A stretch of 64,000 nucleotides of DNA from Crocinitomicaceae bacterium. Lineage in GTDB: Bacteria; Bacteroidota; Bacteroidia; Flavobacteriales_D; Crocinitomicaceae. The stretch lies in NCBI GenBank assembly GCA_002709305.1, contig PAQM01000028.1:62001-126000 (forward strand), given 5' to 3'. The first letter of the stretch is position 1, and every line of letters begins with the position of its first letter. A program made the translations under genes and the position numbers. Positions 9,786 through 19,656 of this stretch are shown here, in pieces. Under the pieces are notes generated by a model. It was not told the DNA's origin. It did not search any database and worked only from the letters and a program-made list of their open reading frames with translations.

Positions 9786-12416
9786 TTAATAATATTCTTC
9801 ATAAAATAATTCATAATCTGCAAAGTTTTGATTTTCAAATAATATTTTCAAATTATCCGTTGTAATCATGAAAATCTTTGCTTTTTGCAAATTCAATAAA
9901 TACTTTCTAGTCTTTTTGTAAATACGAATATACTCTTTCCCATCAGCTTCTGTATCAAAATCACTAATTAAGATGATATTTTGTTTAGGACTGTATACTT
10001 TGGATGTTACTTTTAGCTTATCACGACTAAAAAATTCTCTATGAAAATCAATAATTCTAGATTTTGCTAAATTAGAATTCTGACCCTCATCTAAAAATAC
10101 AATTACTCTGTTTTTAACTTTATCATCATATTTAAATAAAAATTTATCCCCAAAATCTACAATCTCATTTTTAGAATAACCATTCTCTATAATATCAATC
10201 ATTTCTTTCGCTTTCTTAGATTCTAAAGTCCCTGGATACTCTTTTATAATGGGGTTTAACACAGGTAATAGATCTGACTTCTCCTCCATGACTTGTCCCA
10301 TAGAAAGAGCTTTTAATAACATATATTTTGATCGAAATAAATTAGCTTTATCATTTAAAATAACATCATCAGATTTTGAAATTACTGGATAGTACAGTTG
10401 ATTATTATATTGTTCTAAAACCAAAACATATTCCTTTTCTGCAAGAATTTCGAGTTCTTTCTTTTTAATAAAATAATTCGGATCCCTCAAATAATTTGCA
10501 TAGTCACTATCGGGGAAATTTTTTAGAATATAGTCTTTATGCTCCTGTGCTTTGGTTATATCTACTTCCTCTCTGATTTTAAATAATTGAAATGCTGACA
10601 TTAGATTGTGTTCATTCTCTATATTCCTATTTAGCACAGCCTCAAATTGTTCTATTGCCATATTATCTTCATTTAATAGATCTTTATAAATAACTCCAGC
10701 ATCGTAAAGAGCTTTTAAAAGTTTAACATTAGATATAGCTAATAGAGAATCAGTTAAAGGTAACTTTGATGAAAGGTATTCAACTGTTAGTGTGTCATCT
10801 GGGACAGAAGTAGTATCTAACTCAATTATCTCTTCTTCTATGTTAGAAAAATCTCCTATTACAATTTTATCTGATCTACGCCAGTCATCTTCATTTTCAC
10901 GACTACCCCAAAGTCTTTTAAATTCGTCTAATCCTTCTGATCTAGATTTTGCATTACTCCAATACCATTTTGATCCACTTCCACTTTGAACAAATAAATT
11001 CTCATTAGACTGAAGCTCTCTTAATCTAGCAGCTTCTTTTTCTTTTCTTCTAGCATCTTCTTCTTTAATCTTCTTGATTGTATTTTTTAGAAAATCTTTG
11101 CGATCAGATTCACTCAAAGCAACTATCATCTGAACACTGTCTTCATATTTTGCAGTTTCCACAGCAATCACTAGATCTGCTAAATTAGTTGCTTTGTTCC
11201 TAATCGCTTCTGCATTTGGATAACTATCCGTTATCACTTTAGCACAAGAATCATAGTACTTTTGAGCGCTCACGTAATTCCTTTTACCAAAGCTAATATC
11301 AGCTAACATTTCATAGGCCATGCCTTTTTGCCTTGTGTTTTTAATAGAATAAAATGCTGATTGATGTAAATATTCAATTCCCTTTACCTCATTCCCCTCA
11401 TTAAATTCAATCCCAGCAAGAGCGTAATAAATTTGATCTTTGTATTCTGAATTTTTTGCATCTTTTAACATTTTATACAAATCAATTTTTTTCTTTTCAC
11501 TACTTCCTAAAAATGCCTTTTTAATCCTTGCATTAAAACTCATTTCAAAAGGAGCATCACCTTTTAGAACTTTTGCATAATGATAACTTGACTTCTCACT
11601 TTCTCCAGATTTTTCATATAGTTGGCCTAAAATGAAATGAACGCGTGTTTTATCTCTAGACTTCTTTGCAAATTCTAATGCAGATTCTAAATATTTAATT
11701 GCCTCTTGGTTATTTCCTTTTCTAATCGCAAAATCTGCCTTAGTTTTTTCTATATCAAACCTTATCTTCTTTGGGACTTGTATATCATTATCCCCTCTTT
11801 TATTTTTTCTTCCTATTTTACTTCGTTTTTTTCCACGAAATTTATCTTCACTTATGGCTTTATCTAACTTGTCTAAACTGAATTTCGCTTCAGTATATTC
11901 TCCAAGAGCGATATTCGTCTTAGCCATCCATAATTCAGCAGTATATATAGATGGGTCATTTTTGAAAAACTTTTTAATGAATTTAAAATTCTTTATAGCT
12001 GACTCATAATCTAAACGGTAATAAAAAGCCTGCCCCACAGTAATCCAATTTTCATCTATCCACCTATTATGTTCATCTTTTTTTCTTGCTGGGCGATCAT
12101 TGCTAGGCATGCTATGATCTTTTATAACCTTAGTGCATTTTTGAATAGCTGTATCAATAAAAGAATACATTCCTATTACTTCATCTTTATTTGGAACAGG
12201 GTCAATTGGCAAAATAGAATAGTAATCTTCTTGTAAAGAAGATCTATAAGTATTTAAAGCCTGATTAATGAGCTCATTAGCATTGTAATAGCCATTATAA
12301 TGAGCATTTAAGCTATGATAAGTTCTACTTAATATTGTGTTCTTCTCTGTTGAGCAAGCACTTATTAAAAGAAGTAGAATAGTTAAATAAATAAATTGGC
12401 TTAATCTTATTGTCAT
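9786..12416 (-). CDS. sprE: SprE/PorW-like TPR lipoprotein of the type IX secretion system
   Basis: An 876-residue lipoprotein. The lipobox is LLLISAC with Cys at about residue 21, followed by the region SRTYHSLNAHYNGYYNANE that resembles the start of SprE/PorW. The rest is helical with many TPR-like units (for example about residues 120-430), a charged Lys/Glu/Arg-rich segment near 430-460 and further TPRs to the end. SprE (F. johnsoniae) and PorW (P. gingivalis) are needed for T9SS function and gliding. Neighbouring bactofilin and ATP synthase genes agree with flavobacterial synteny. It probably helps export the T9SS cargo encoded elsewhere in this window. Confidence 0.8.
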   Translation of the reverse strand: MTIRLSQFIYLTILLLLISACSTEKNTILSRTYHSLNAHYNGYYNANELINQALNTYRSSLQEDYYSILPIDPVPNKDEVIGMYSFIDTAIQKCTKVIKDHSMPSNDRPARKKDEHNRWIDENWITVGQAFYYRLDYESAIKNFKFIKKFFKNDPSIYTAELWMAKTNIALGEYTEAKFSLDKLDKAISEDKFRGKKRSKIGRKNKRGDNDIQVPKKIRFDIEKTKADFAIRKGNNQEAIKYLESALEFAKKSRDKTRVHFILGQLYEKSGESEKSSYHYAKVLKGDAPFEMSFNARIKKAFLGSSEKKKIDLYKMLKDAKNSEYKDQIYYALAGIEFNEGNEVKGIEYLHQSAFYSIKNTRQKGMAYEMLADISFGKRNYVSAQKYYDSCAKVITDSYPNAEAIRNKATNLADLVIAVETAKYEDSVQMIVALSESDRKDFLKNTIKKIKEEDARRKEKEAARLRELQSNENLFVQSGSGSKWYWSNAKSRSEGLDEFKRLWGSRENEDDWRRSDKIVIGDFSNIEEEIIELDTTSVPDDTLTVEYLSSKLPLTDSLLAISNVKLLKALYDAGVIYKDLLNEDNMAIEQFEAVLNRNIENEHNLMSAFQLFKIREEVDITKAQEHKDYILKNFPDSDYANYLRDPNYFIKKKELEILAEKEYVLVLEQYNNQLYYPVISKSDDVILNDKANLFRSKYMLLKALSMGQVMEEKSDLLPVLNPIIKEYPGTLESKKAKEMIDIIENGYSKNEIVDFGDKFLFKYDDKVKNRVIVFLDEGQNSNLAKSRIIDFHREFFSRDKLKVTSKVYSPKQNIILISDFDTEADGKEYIRIYKKTRKYLLNLQKAKIFMITTDNLKILFENQNFADYELFYEEYY

Positions 12417-12496
12417 TATACTATGTCCTTAACAAAAATTATTAACGAATAATTCAACTATTTTATTCTTGTAGAAGAATTTTTATTTGAAAATTA

Positions 12497-13207
12497 TTAT
12501 TCGACATTCGTGAAAACTTGTTGGATGTCATCATCATCTTCAATCTTATCTAACATTTTCTCAATGTCAGCAAGCTGATCATCACTAAATCTAACAGGAG
12601 ATGTTGGTAGCCTTTCTAAATTAGATTTTGTAACCTCTATCTCCATCTTCTCAATAGCACTAGATAAATCACCAAAAGATGTATAATCTCCATAGATGAT
12701 TATTTTATCCTCAACCTCTTCAATCTCTTCTAGACCTGAATCAATTAATTCAAGTTCAAGCTCTTCAATATCTATATCATCACTTTTTTGAATCTCAAAC
12801 ACACACTTTCTATTAAACATGAATTCTAAAGAGCCGTTGCTTACTATAGATCCTCCAGCTTTATTAAAATATGATTTAACATTAGCAATTGTTCTTGTTG
12901 GATTATCTGTAGCACACTCTACAAAAACTAAAACACCATGCGGCCCTTTACCTTCATAATTCATTTCTGAAAATGAATCTGCATCTTTACCTTGGGCGCG
13001 TTTAATTGCAGCAGCAATATTATCTTTGGGCATATTTTGTGCCTTTGCATTTTTTATTGCTGATCTTAAGCTAGCATTCATTTCAGGATCTACTCCTCCT
13101 TCTTTAGCAGCCATAGTAATAGCTTTACCAAGCTTCGGAAAAAGCTTGGACATTTTGTCCCAACGTTTTTCTTTAGCTGCCCTACGATATTCAAATGCTC
13201 TTCCCAT
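12497..13207 (-). CDS. YebC/PmpR/TACO1 family protein
   Basis: A 236-residue member of the YebC family. The N-terminus ([20 protein letters not shown]) and the block [20 protein letters not shown] are diagnostic. Members are described as DNA-binding regulators and, for YebC/TACO1, as helpers of translation through difficult (proline-rich) stretches; which role applies here cannot be read from sequence. It lies 80 bp upstream of sprE on the same strand and may be the first gene of that transcription unit. Confidence 0.93.
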   Translation of the reverse strand: MGRAFEYRRAAKEKRWDKMSKLFPKLGKAITMAAKEGGVDPEMNASLRSAIKNAKAQNMPKDNIAAAIKRAQGKDADSFSEMNYEGKGPHGVLVFVECATDNPTRTIANVKSYFNKAGGSIVSNGSLEFMFNRKCVFEIQKSDDIDIEELELELIDSGLEEIEEVEDKIIIYGDYTSFGDLSSAIEKMEIEVTKSNLERLPTSPVRFSDDQLADIEKMLDKIEDDDDIQQVFTNVE

Positions 13208-13224
13208 TATTTGATAATAAATTA

Positions 13225-13232
13225 CAAAACTA
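13225..13232 (-). promoter_or_regulatory. candidate -7 box upstream of yebC-like gene
   Basis: TAGTTTTG on the minus strand fits the Bacteroidota TANNTTTG -7 consensus. It would start transcription about 10 nt before the gene. A TTG-type -33 element is only found at 15-bp spacing, shorter than the usual 17-23, so support is modest. Confidence 0.35.
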
Positions 13233-13301
13233 CAAATTAAAAAAAATCAAGTTATAAATTATTCTTAATTAATATCTGAATAATTATATTTTTACATATT
13301 A

Positions 13302-13931
13302 ATGAAAATTATTCTACCTATAATATTATTATTGTTTTATAACTTCTCTATTTCTCAATTAACAGAAGGATATATCCAATATGATATTGATGTTAAAGCA
13401 ATTGACACTCTAAATTCAACTAAACAAAAAGCCGCATTACTTAGAGATAGTAAAATGGAGTTATATTTTGCTGAAAAAAAAATAAGAATCGATTTTAAAA
13501 TGGGGCAAATCTACCGCTCATCAATTAGAATAAACAAATCAACAAACGCAGCAATATCACTTATGGATAGTAGAAATGGTAAATATGCAACCCTAAGTTA
13601 TGCTGATGAAATAAAATATAATAACCCTGACACATCAGCAATCTGTAGCTTAATTAACGAAACTAAGACTATCCTTGGATTCAATTGTAAAAAGGCTATA
13701 GTTACATCTGCAGGTAAAAAGTCAATCTATTGGTATACAACAGAAATTGACCTTAGCAACATAGAAAATCAATTCACAAATCCAATATTACCTGGATTTC
13801 CGATGAAATTTAGTAAAGAAGAGAATGGTATGATGATGACTTTTACTGCTTCTAATTTTATGGAAAAAATAAAAGATAAAGTGAATACATTTTCAACACT
13901 ACCTCCCAAAGGATATCAAATATCTAAGTAA
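13302..13931 (+). CDS. GLPGLI-family-like secreted protein
   Basis: A 209-residue exported protein with signal peptide MKIILPIILLLFYNFSISQ. The pattern ILGFNCKKAIV, then YWYTTEI, then NPILPGFPMKF matches the core of the GLPGLI/DUF4412-type periplasmic proteins of Bacteroidota, with ILPGF in place of LPGLI. The function of the family is unknown. It is a single gene, divergent from the yebC-like gene and ending 1 bp from the stop codon of the convergent OmpA-domain gene. Confidence 0.7.
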   Translation: MKIILPIILLLFYNFSISQLTEGYIQYDIDVKAIDTLNSTKQKAALLRDSKMELYFAEKKIRIDFKMGQIYRSSIRINKSTNAAISLMDSRNGKYATLSYADEIKYNNPDTSAICSLINETKTILGFNCKKAIVTSAGKKSIYWYTTEIDLSNIENQFTNPILPGFPMKFSKEENGMMMTFTASNFMEKIKDKVNTFSTLPPKGYQISK

Positions 13932-13932
13932 A

Positions 13933-15567
13933 CTAATTCTTTAATAATTTAAGAAGTACAAACCTATTTTTAGAGTGATCATCTTCCGAACAGCCCAAAG
14001 AACAATCATAAAAAGGTTCCGTTTTACCTTTAGAAATAACTTGTATTTGGTTAGATGGTATACCTCTTTTTTGCAATGCATCTTTAACAGAAATTGCTCT
14101 CTTATATCCTAAGTCATAGTTATATTTTAAAGACCCCCTTCTATCGGCATGTCCTTCTAAAAGAATATTTACATTATATCTTTTAATTAATGAGACTAAT
14201 TGATCAATTTCAGGAATATCATTTTCAAGATTGAATCTATCAAAACTAAAATAAACTTTAGTTAAAGGCCATTTCTCTAAAATATCATCTTTATCAATAG
14301 TCTCTATAATATTTGTATCTATTTTTTTATTTAGCTCATAAGTATATATATCATCATCACCAACACCTCCCATTCGATTAGAAGTAAAAATGGCTTTACT
14401 AACATCAGTATAGATAAAATTAAAATCATCCATATAGCTATTTATTGGCGATTTAAAATGTTTGCGATTTGAAAAATCTTCAGCATTAACATAAAAAATA
14501 TCTAAACGACCATAACCAGGATATCCATTGGATGAAAAAGACAACAAAGAATCTCCTATAAAGACTGGGAATAAATCATCAAGATCAGTATTTAACTCAT
14601 CAATTGGTGTAGGAATAGACCACTTGTTATCTATAAACTTTGTCATGTATAGATCTGCATTGCTTGTTTTTGAGCCTAACTTTGAGAATATAATAAGATC
14701 TCCATCACTATTAATGGAGGGATTAGCACATGAAGTAGAATCTTCATATCCTGAATAAACCCATGGTTTAATAGAATCTACAGATTGATTCACTGGGTTG
14801 TAAATACCAGAAAATATGTGAGGGACCTTATGAACAGACTCTTTTTCTAATAGTTTAGTTGCAGTAAACAAAACCTCATTTTTTTGAGGAAGAAAAGCTA
14901 ATGAACTAACAGAGATGAATTTTTCATTAAAATTTATTTTTATCAAATCCCCGTTTTTATTTTCTAAGTAGGCATTCAATAATAAAAGTTCAGAATTATC
15001 AATTTCTTCTTCATTAACAGACATTTTAATACTATCATAGCCACTTTCTTTAAATACTATATTCCAATTCAATTCAATTTTTTTGTCATTATATATACTC
15101 CCATTAATTTCAGCTTTGGTTGAATTATATTCTTTCAAATTAATTACAGCATTTGAAATAGGTTCCCATAATGGCATCAATTTGCACGATTTAATTTTGG
15201 TGTCTATATTTACTTCAGTATCAAGAAGCATATATTTTTCAAAGGATTCTTTTGCCTTTAAATAATTTCCCTCCTCTTTTGAAAGTTCTCCATCAATATA
15301 AAAGAATAAGGGGGGAATATTATCTCTTTTAATTAGTGAATCAACAATAGGCCTACATTTTTTATACTCTCCAATAATGAAATATGAATACGCTAATCTA
15401 TTTAAGTCATCAATTGAAAGATTATCTATCTCATTACTTTTAGAATAAGCTTCAGCTGATTTTTTATATTCATATTTTTCAAACCATCCTCTTGCTTCTT
15501 CAAGATATTGAGAAAAAGTAGTTGAATTGAAAAATAGCAATAAAAGAAAGGTTATAAACTTTTTCAT
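13933..15567 (-). CDS. OmpA-domain protein with TPR and propeller-like region (PorE-like)
   Basis: A 544-residue exported protein. It has a signal peptide (1-19), a short TPR-like segment (about 20-130), a middle beta-rich region with WD40/PD40-like strands (about 220-400; NPSINSDGDLIIFSK and IFTSNRMGG are typical), and a C-terminal OmpA peptidoglycan-binding domain (about 425-544). The OmpA motif is clear: VYFSFDRFNL, EGHADRRGSLKYN and a final HSKNRFVLL, in which the usual second Arg is Phe. Last gene of the SprB/PorP operon, 5 bp after the PorP/SprF gene. It resembles PorE, so it may tether the outer-membrane complex to the cell wall. Confidence 0.85.
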   Translation of the reverse strand: MKKFITFLLLLFFNSTTFSQYLEEARGWFEKYEYKKSAEAYSKSNEIDNLSIDDLNRLAYSYFIIGEYKKCRPIVDSLIKRDNIPPLFFYIDGELSKEEGNYLKAKESFEKYMLLDTEVNIDTKIKSCKLMPLWEPISNAVINLKEYNSTKAEINGSIYNDKKIELNWNIVFKESGYDSIKMSVNEEEIDNSELLLLNAYLENKNGDLIKINFNEKFISVSSLAFLPQKNEVLFTATKLLEKESVHKVPHIFSGIYNPVNQSVDSIKPWVYSGYEDSTSCANPSINSDGDLIIFSKLGSKTSNADLYMTKFIDNKWSIPTPIDELNTDLDDLFPVFIGDSLLSFSSNGYPGYGRLDIFYVNAEDFSNRKHFKSPINSYMDDFNFIYTDVSKAIFTSNRMGGVGDDDIYTYELNKKIDTNIIETIDKDDILEKWPLTKVYFSFDRFNLENDIPEIDQLVSLIKRYNVNILLEGHADRRGSLKYNYDLGYKRAISVKDALQKRGIPSNQIQVISKGKTEPFYDCSLGCSEDDHSKNRFVLLKLLKN

Positions 15568-15572
15568 TTTAT

Positions 15573-16517
15573 TTAGGGAGCGTATATTCTATTTCTTTTT
15601 AACCAAGGAACACGTGAATTAGATGTAGATTTTCTGTTTACTTGAAGCTCAACAAAGATTTCATGAGAGCCTGAGGAATAGCCTCCAATATCTGATAATG
15701 TATAGTCATAAGAATAGCCAAACTTAAATGGACCAGCTTGTCCTCCTGCCATAAAAACAGCGGCGTCTGTATGCCTATATGAAGCGCCAAACCATAAAAT
15801 ATCATTAAAAGAAGCTATAGTTGTTAGATCAAATTGCATCGTTCCTGTTTCTATCATTTGAACTAAAGTCGATGTCTTTAAAACCCATTTTCTTTTTAAA
15901 TCAAAGTTATAGCCACCAAGAAAATAATAAGTTCTCACTAAAGGATTGACAAAAATTGATTCAAAATCATAAAGATCTCTTTTTAATTCGACCAAATTAT
16001 GAGCAGATAAACCAGCAAAACCTTTGTTCTTATAACGATAGAATAAACCAAAATTGGCATCTGGAACTATTTGATTATTAAAACCTCTTTCAACAGCTGG
16101 ATCATCTGGCAAATAAGTGGTTAGCTTATTAACGTCAATCATGTGCTGAGTTAGAGATACTCCCAAACCAAAGCCTAAAACATTGTTTCTATTTTGATCC
16201 AACTGTAATTGATAAGATGTGTTAATATTTGCACCTGTTCTTCTGGAAGGACCTGCAACATCATTAAATAATGTTCCTCCAAACCCCATATTTTTGGTTA
16301 TCGATGAATGAGCTGATAGAGCTTGAGTAGTAGGAGAACCAGGAAAATTGGTCCACTGCTTTCTAAAATTGAATTGAATTGGTATATACTCTTTTGTCCC
16401 TGTAGCAGCTGGATTAACAAGCATCTCATTAAAAAGATACTGAGAGTTCAAGGCAACTTGTTGTCCATAAACTGAACCAGTCGCTATCACAAGTAATAAT
16501 ATTAAAACTTTTTTCAT
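15573..16517 (-). CDS. PorP/SprF family type IX secretion membrane protein
   Basis: A 314-residue outer-membrane beta-barrel protein of the PorP/SprF family, with signal peptide (1-18) and the diagnostic start LNSQYLFNEMLVNPAATG followed by FRKQWTNFPGSP. SprF-type members are required for secretion or surface attachment of SprB-like proteins bearing type B sorting domains. The gene lies 5 bp after the second of two such proteins, so it is very probably their dedicated partner. It is unlikely to be the core PorP, because the other core genes are absent here. Confidence 0.93.
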   Translation of the reverse strand: MKKVLILLLVIATGSVYGQQVALNSQYLFNEMLVNPAATGTKEYIPIQFNFRKQWTNFPGSPTTQALSAHSSITKNMGFGGTLFNDVAGPSRRTGANINTSYQLQLDQNRNNVLGFGLGVSLTQHMIDVNKLTTYLPDDPAVERGFNNQIVPDANFGLFYRYKNKGFAGLSAHNLVELKRDLYDFESIFVNPLVRTYYFLGGYNFDLKRKWVLKTSTLVQMIETGTMQFDLTTIASFNDILWFGASYRHTDAAVFMAGGQAGPFKFGYSYDYTLSDIGGYSSGSHEIFVELQVNRKSTSNSRVPWLKRNRIYAP

Positions 16518-16522
16518 AATTT

Positions 16523-19500
16523 TTATCTTATAATTGTTATGTTTCCTTTAAGCACATCTCTATCTGGATAGTTTAAGTTTAAAATCCAATAATAAGTGTC
16601 TGATGGAAGTGCCTGTCCATTCGTTGTTCCATCCCATGGTTGATATAGACCATTTTGTTGATGAATCAAATTGCCCCATTTATTATATATCTTAAGTTCG
16701 GAATCTGGATACAGATCCATATTATCAATAATCCATGTATCATTATATTGATCAGAATTTGGTGAAAAAGCGTTAACTGGATCTATACATAGACTATTAT
16801 TTTTTGGAATATATACTGAATCTTCAACTAAACACCCTAAAATATCTGTAACAATTAATGAATAAAATTCATTACTTAAATTCTCATTAATTGATCCATC
16901 CGTTCCATTAGACCAAGAATAAACATAGCTCCCGTTTCCTCCAGTTGTTGATGCATAGGCTACACCATCATGATTATCTATACAAGAAACTTCGTCGACT
17001 TCAAATGAAATTTGAAGAGGGTCAGGTTGAACTATATCAACGGTTATAGAATCAGTACATAACTGAGAATCAACAACATTCAATTGGTATGTACCTGAAT
17101 TTATATTTAATAAATCTTCTGTTGTAATTCCATTAGACCATGTTGTAGAATAACTTGGTGTCCCTCCAGTAATATCTACTAGTATATTTCCATCTGTTCC
17201 CTCTGAGCAACTAACATTATTATATGAAAAACTTATTTCTAATACATCCGGTTCTGTAATTTCAAGAAACATTTCATAGAAACAATTATTAGAGTCAATA
17301 ATCTCTAATTGATAAATATCTGCAGGCCATCCACTCAAATCTTCTGTCTGAGCAGATAAAGCAAAGGTGGAATTATACCAAGTGAAATCGTAAGGTGCTG
17401 TCCCACCAATTGGGGTGATATCAATTGCGCCATCACTAAAACCAAAACAACTTGCATTTAAAATATTTTCATTTAATGTTACCGCATCTGGTTGATTTAC
17501 AAATATTGAATCTGTTATCGTACAACCATTTTCATCTGTAACTAAAAACTGATAGTTCCCTGCTGTTAATCCCATTATATTAGACAATGTGTCACCACTA
17601 GACCAACTATAGTAATATGGTAGAGTCCCACCTGAAACTGAAAGATTAATTGAGCCATCCACTCCATTATTACATAGAACATCAAAAACTTCGTAAGAAA
17701 AATCTAAACTATCTAGGGGTTGAGTCAAAGTAATACTGTCCGATAATGTACAGCCCAATGAATCTGTTACCTGAACTTCGTAATATCCTGCGGTAAGGTT
17801 ATTGATGTCTTCAGTGATTTCTAGATTATTCCAAAAAAATGAATATGACCCTACTCCTCCATTTACAGTCAAATCAACTAAACCATTTGTACCACCGTAA
17901 CACAAAATATTTTGCCCTGTTATTTGGCTAACTAGATCTGGGGACTCATATACAGTTAATGTGTCTGATTTAAGGCATCCATTATCGTCAACTACTTCGT
18001 ACTGATAAGTATCTTGTTCCAAATTGATAAGATCTTGAGATGTTGTACTTAATTGATACAAACTATTTGACCAGCTATAAGAATACGGGGAAGTTCCACC
18101 AGTAACCGTTAAATCAATAACTCCAGTGGATTCACCATGACAGTCAATGTTTGTTATTTGATTTGTCACAATTAATTCTGACGGTTGAGAAATAACCTCA
18201 GCGCCTGATAATTGACATAAATTAGCATCTAAAATGACATAAGAATATGTACCTGCAACTAAATTGAAAATATCTTCAGTAGTACTTCCATTGCTCCAAT
18301 CAAAATCATATGGTCCTGTACCACCAGATATTGTTAAATCAATTGAACCTGTAGCATCATTAAAACATCCTACATCTATAACATCAGTTGATACATTTAC
18401 AGGAATACTTGGTTGAATAATCTCTTGACTAAAATTAATTAAACAACCATTTTGATCGGAAATAGTTGCTGAATAAAGCCCTGAATATAAACTATCGACA
18501 TCTTCAGACGTAGAAACGATTGAAGAATTATTTGTCCATAAAAATTCATATGGAGCAATCCCTCCTGAAATTGTTAAATCAATTGAACCTGTATTTTCAC
18601 CATAACATAGTACGTCTTGAAATGTTGAAGATAGAACAAGCTCTGTTGGTTCTATAAGATCTATACTGTCAGATATTATGCAGCCGTTATTATCAGTTAC
18701 AATCACAGTATATTTATCAGCTGGCATATTATATATAGTAGATTGATTTTGAGAGAATAATGAAGTAGAATTCGACCATGAATAATTCATTGGGCTAGTA
18801 CCCCCTGAAGCAGTATAACTAACTGAACCTGTTGAAGTGCCAAAACAATCAACCGAATCCATTGAAATTGTCCCACTTAATGCAGAAGGTTGATTGACTG
18901 TAAAAGGTAAATTTAATGTGCATCCTTTTACATCAGTTACAGTAAGTAAATACGCCCCTGAGCTAAGTCCAGAAACATCTTGTGATAACATGCCATTGTC
19001 CCAAGAATAAGTGTAAGGTGGTGTTCCTCCCCATACTGTAACATCAATAGAACCGGTAGCTGTACCAAAGCATAAAACATCAGTAACAACACCGCTTCCA
19101 CTTAACTCTGCTCCTGGTTGTTCAATAAAAAAAGTTTTTGAAAACTGGCAAGAACTATTAGGTGCAAAAACAGTTACGGTATGAGTTCCTGCGGGTGCAT
19201 TAATTAAATCTTCTTGTGTTGAATTATCACTCCATAAAAAAGAATATGGTGTACTTCCTCCTGTTACATTAATGTCAATTTGACCTGTTTGATCGTTGTA
19301 ACAATTAACGTCTGTTATTGTTTCTGATATAGAAATAGGGTCTGGTGAACCAACTACATAAGCTCCTATGACATTACACCCAGTATTATTATCAGAAATT
19401 GTAACAGTATAAGTGCCCACAGACAGAGATGTAATCGAACTACCAGAAGATCCACTTGATATTGTAGAATCTGACCATGTAAAAGTGTAGCTCCCTGACC

Positions 19501-19651
19501 CACCTGAAATTATAGATACAGTTGCTGATCCATCTGATTGTCCATAGCAAGAAACATCCGTTCCTGTCATTACAATATTGGGACATGCATTTTGAGCATA
19601 TGACATTCCACATATCGTTATTAGACAACAAAAAAGTATTTTTTTTAACAT
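16523..19651 (-). CDS. SprB-repeat surface protein with type B T9SS sorting domain
   Basis: A 1042-residue secreted protein. After a signal peptide (MLKKILFCCLITICGMSYAQ) it is essentially 12 tandem SprB repeats of about 77 residues, each with a pattern like DVxCYGxxTGSIDLTxSGG-PYxYxWSN...GTYxxxVTDxNGC, two conserved cysteines per unit and usually ending in QP/EP. The last 88 residues, from C955, are a type B (gliding-motility associated) sorting domain: FSPNSDQYNDTW, IYNKWGN, QPWDGT, LPSDTYYW. I chose the ATG at 19651; a GTG one codon earlier is possible. It follows the larger paralogue after a few bases. Likely a surface adhesin or motility filament. Confidence 0.93.
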   Translation of the reverse strand: MLKKILFCCLITICGMSYAQNACPNIVMTGTDVSCYGQSDGSATVSIISGGSGSYTFTWSDSTISSGSSGSSITSLSVGTYTVTISDNNTGCNVIGAYVVGSPDPISISETITDVNCYNDQTGQIDINVTGGSTPYSFLWSDNSTQEDLINAPAGTHTVTVFAPNSSCQFSKTFFIEQPGAELSGSGVVTDVLCFGTATGSIDVTVWGGTPPYTYSWDNGMLSQDVSGLSSGAYLLTVTDVKGCTLNLPFTVNQPSALSGTISMDSVDCFGTSTGSVSYTASGGTSPMNYSWSNSTSLFSQNQSTIYNMPADKYTVIVTDNNGCIISDSIDLIEPTELVLSSTFQDVLCYGENTGSIDLTISGGIAPYEFLWTNNSSIVSTSEDVDSLYSGLYSATISDQNGCLINFSQEIIQPSIPVNVSTDVIDVGCFNDATGSIDLTISGGTGPYDFDWSNGSTTEDIFNLVAGTYSYVILDANLCQLSGAEVISQPSELIVTNQITNIDCHGESTGVIDLTVTGGTSPYSYSWSNSLYQLSTTSQDLINLEQDTYQYEVVDDNGCLKSDTLTVYESPDLVSQITGQNILCYGGTNGLVDLTVNGGVGSYSFFWNNLEITEDINNLTAGYYEVQVTDSLGCTLSDSITLTQPLDSLDFSYEVFDVLCNNGVDGSINLSVSGGTLPYYYSWSSGDTLSNIMGLTAGNYQFLVTDENGCTITDSIFVNQPDAVTLNENILNASCFGFSDGAIDITPIGGTAPYDFTWYNSTFALSAQTEDLSGWPADIYQLEIIDSNNCFYEMFLEITEPDVLEISFSYNNVSCSEGTDGNILVDITGGTPSYSTTWSNGITTEDLLNINSGTYQLNVVDSQLCTDSITVDIVQPDPLQISFEVDEVSCIDNHDGVAYASTTGGNGSYVYSWSNGTDGSINENLSNEFYSLIVTDILGCLVEDSVYIPKNNSLCIDPVNAFSPNSDQYNDTWIIDNMDLYPDSELKIYNKWGNLIHQQNGLYQPWDGTTNGQALPSDTYYWILNLNYPDRDVLKGNITIIR
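16790..19580 (-). repeat. 12 tandem SprB repeats (protein-level)
   Basis: Twelve consecutive Ig-like modules of about 75-80 residues are recognisable from the recurring Cys-Tyr/Phe-Gly, GG-x-x-PY-x-x-x-W and final Gly-Cys positions. They are diverged from one another at DNA level, so the array is old rather than a fresh expansion. Confidence 0.88.
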
Positions 19652-19656
19652 CACAA

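Noticed and set aside
12465-12480. ATTCTT-GTAG-AAGAAT hairpin after the yebC-like gene as a terminator
   Set aside because: On the minus strand it is followed by A-rich rather than T-rich sequence; the T-run is on the plus side, where no gene ends.
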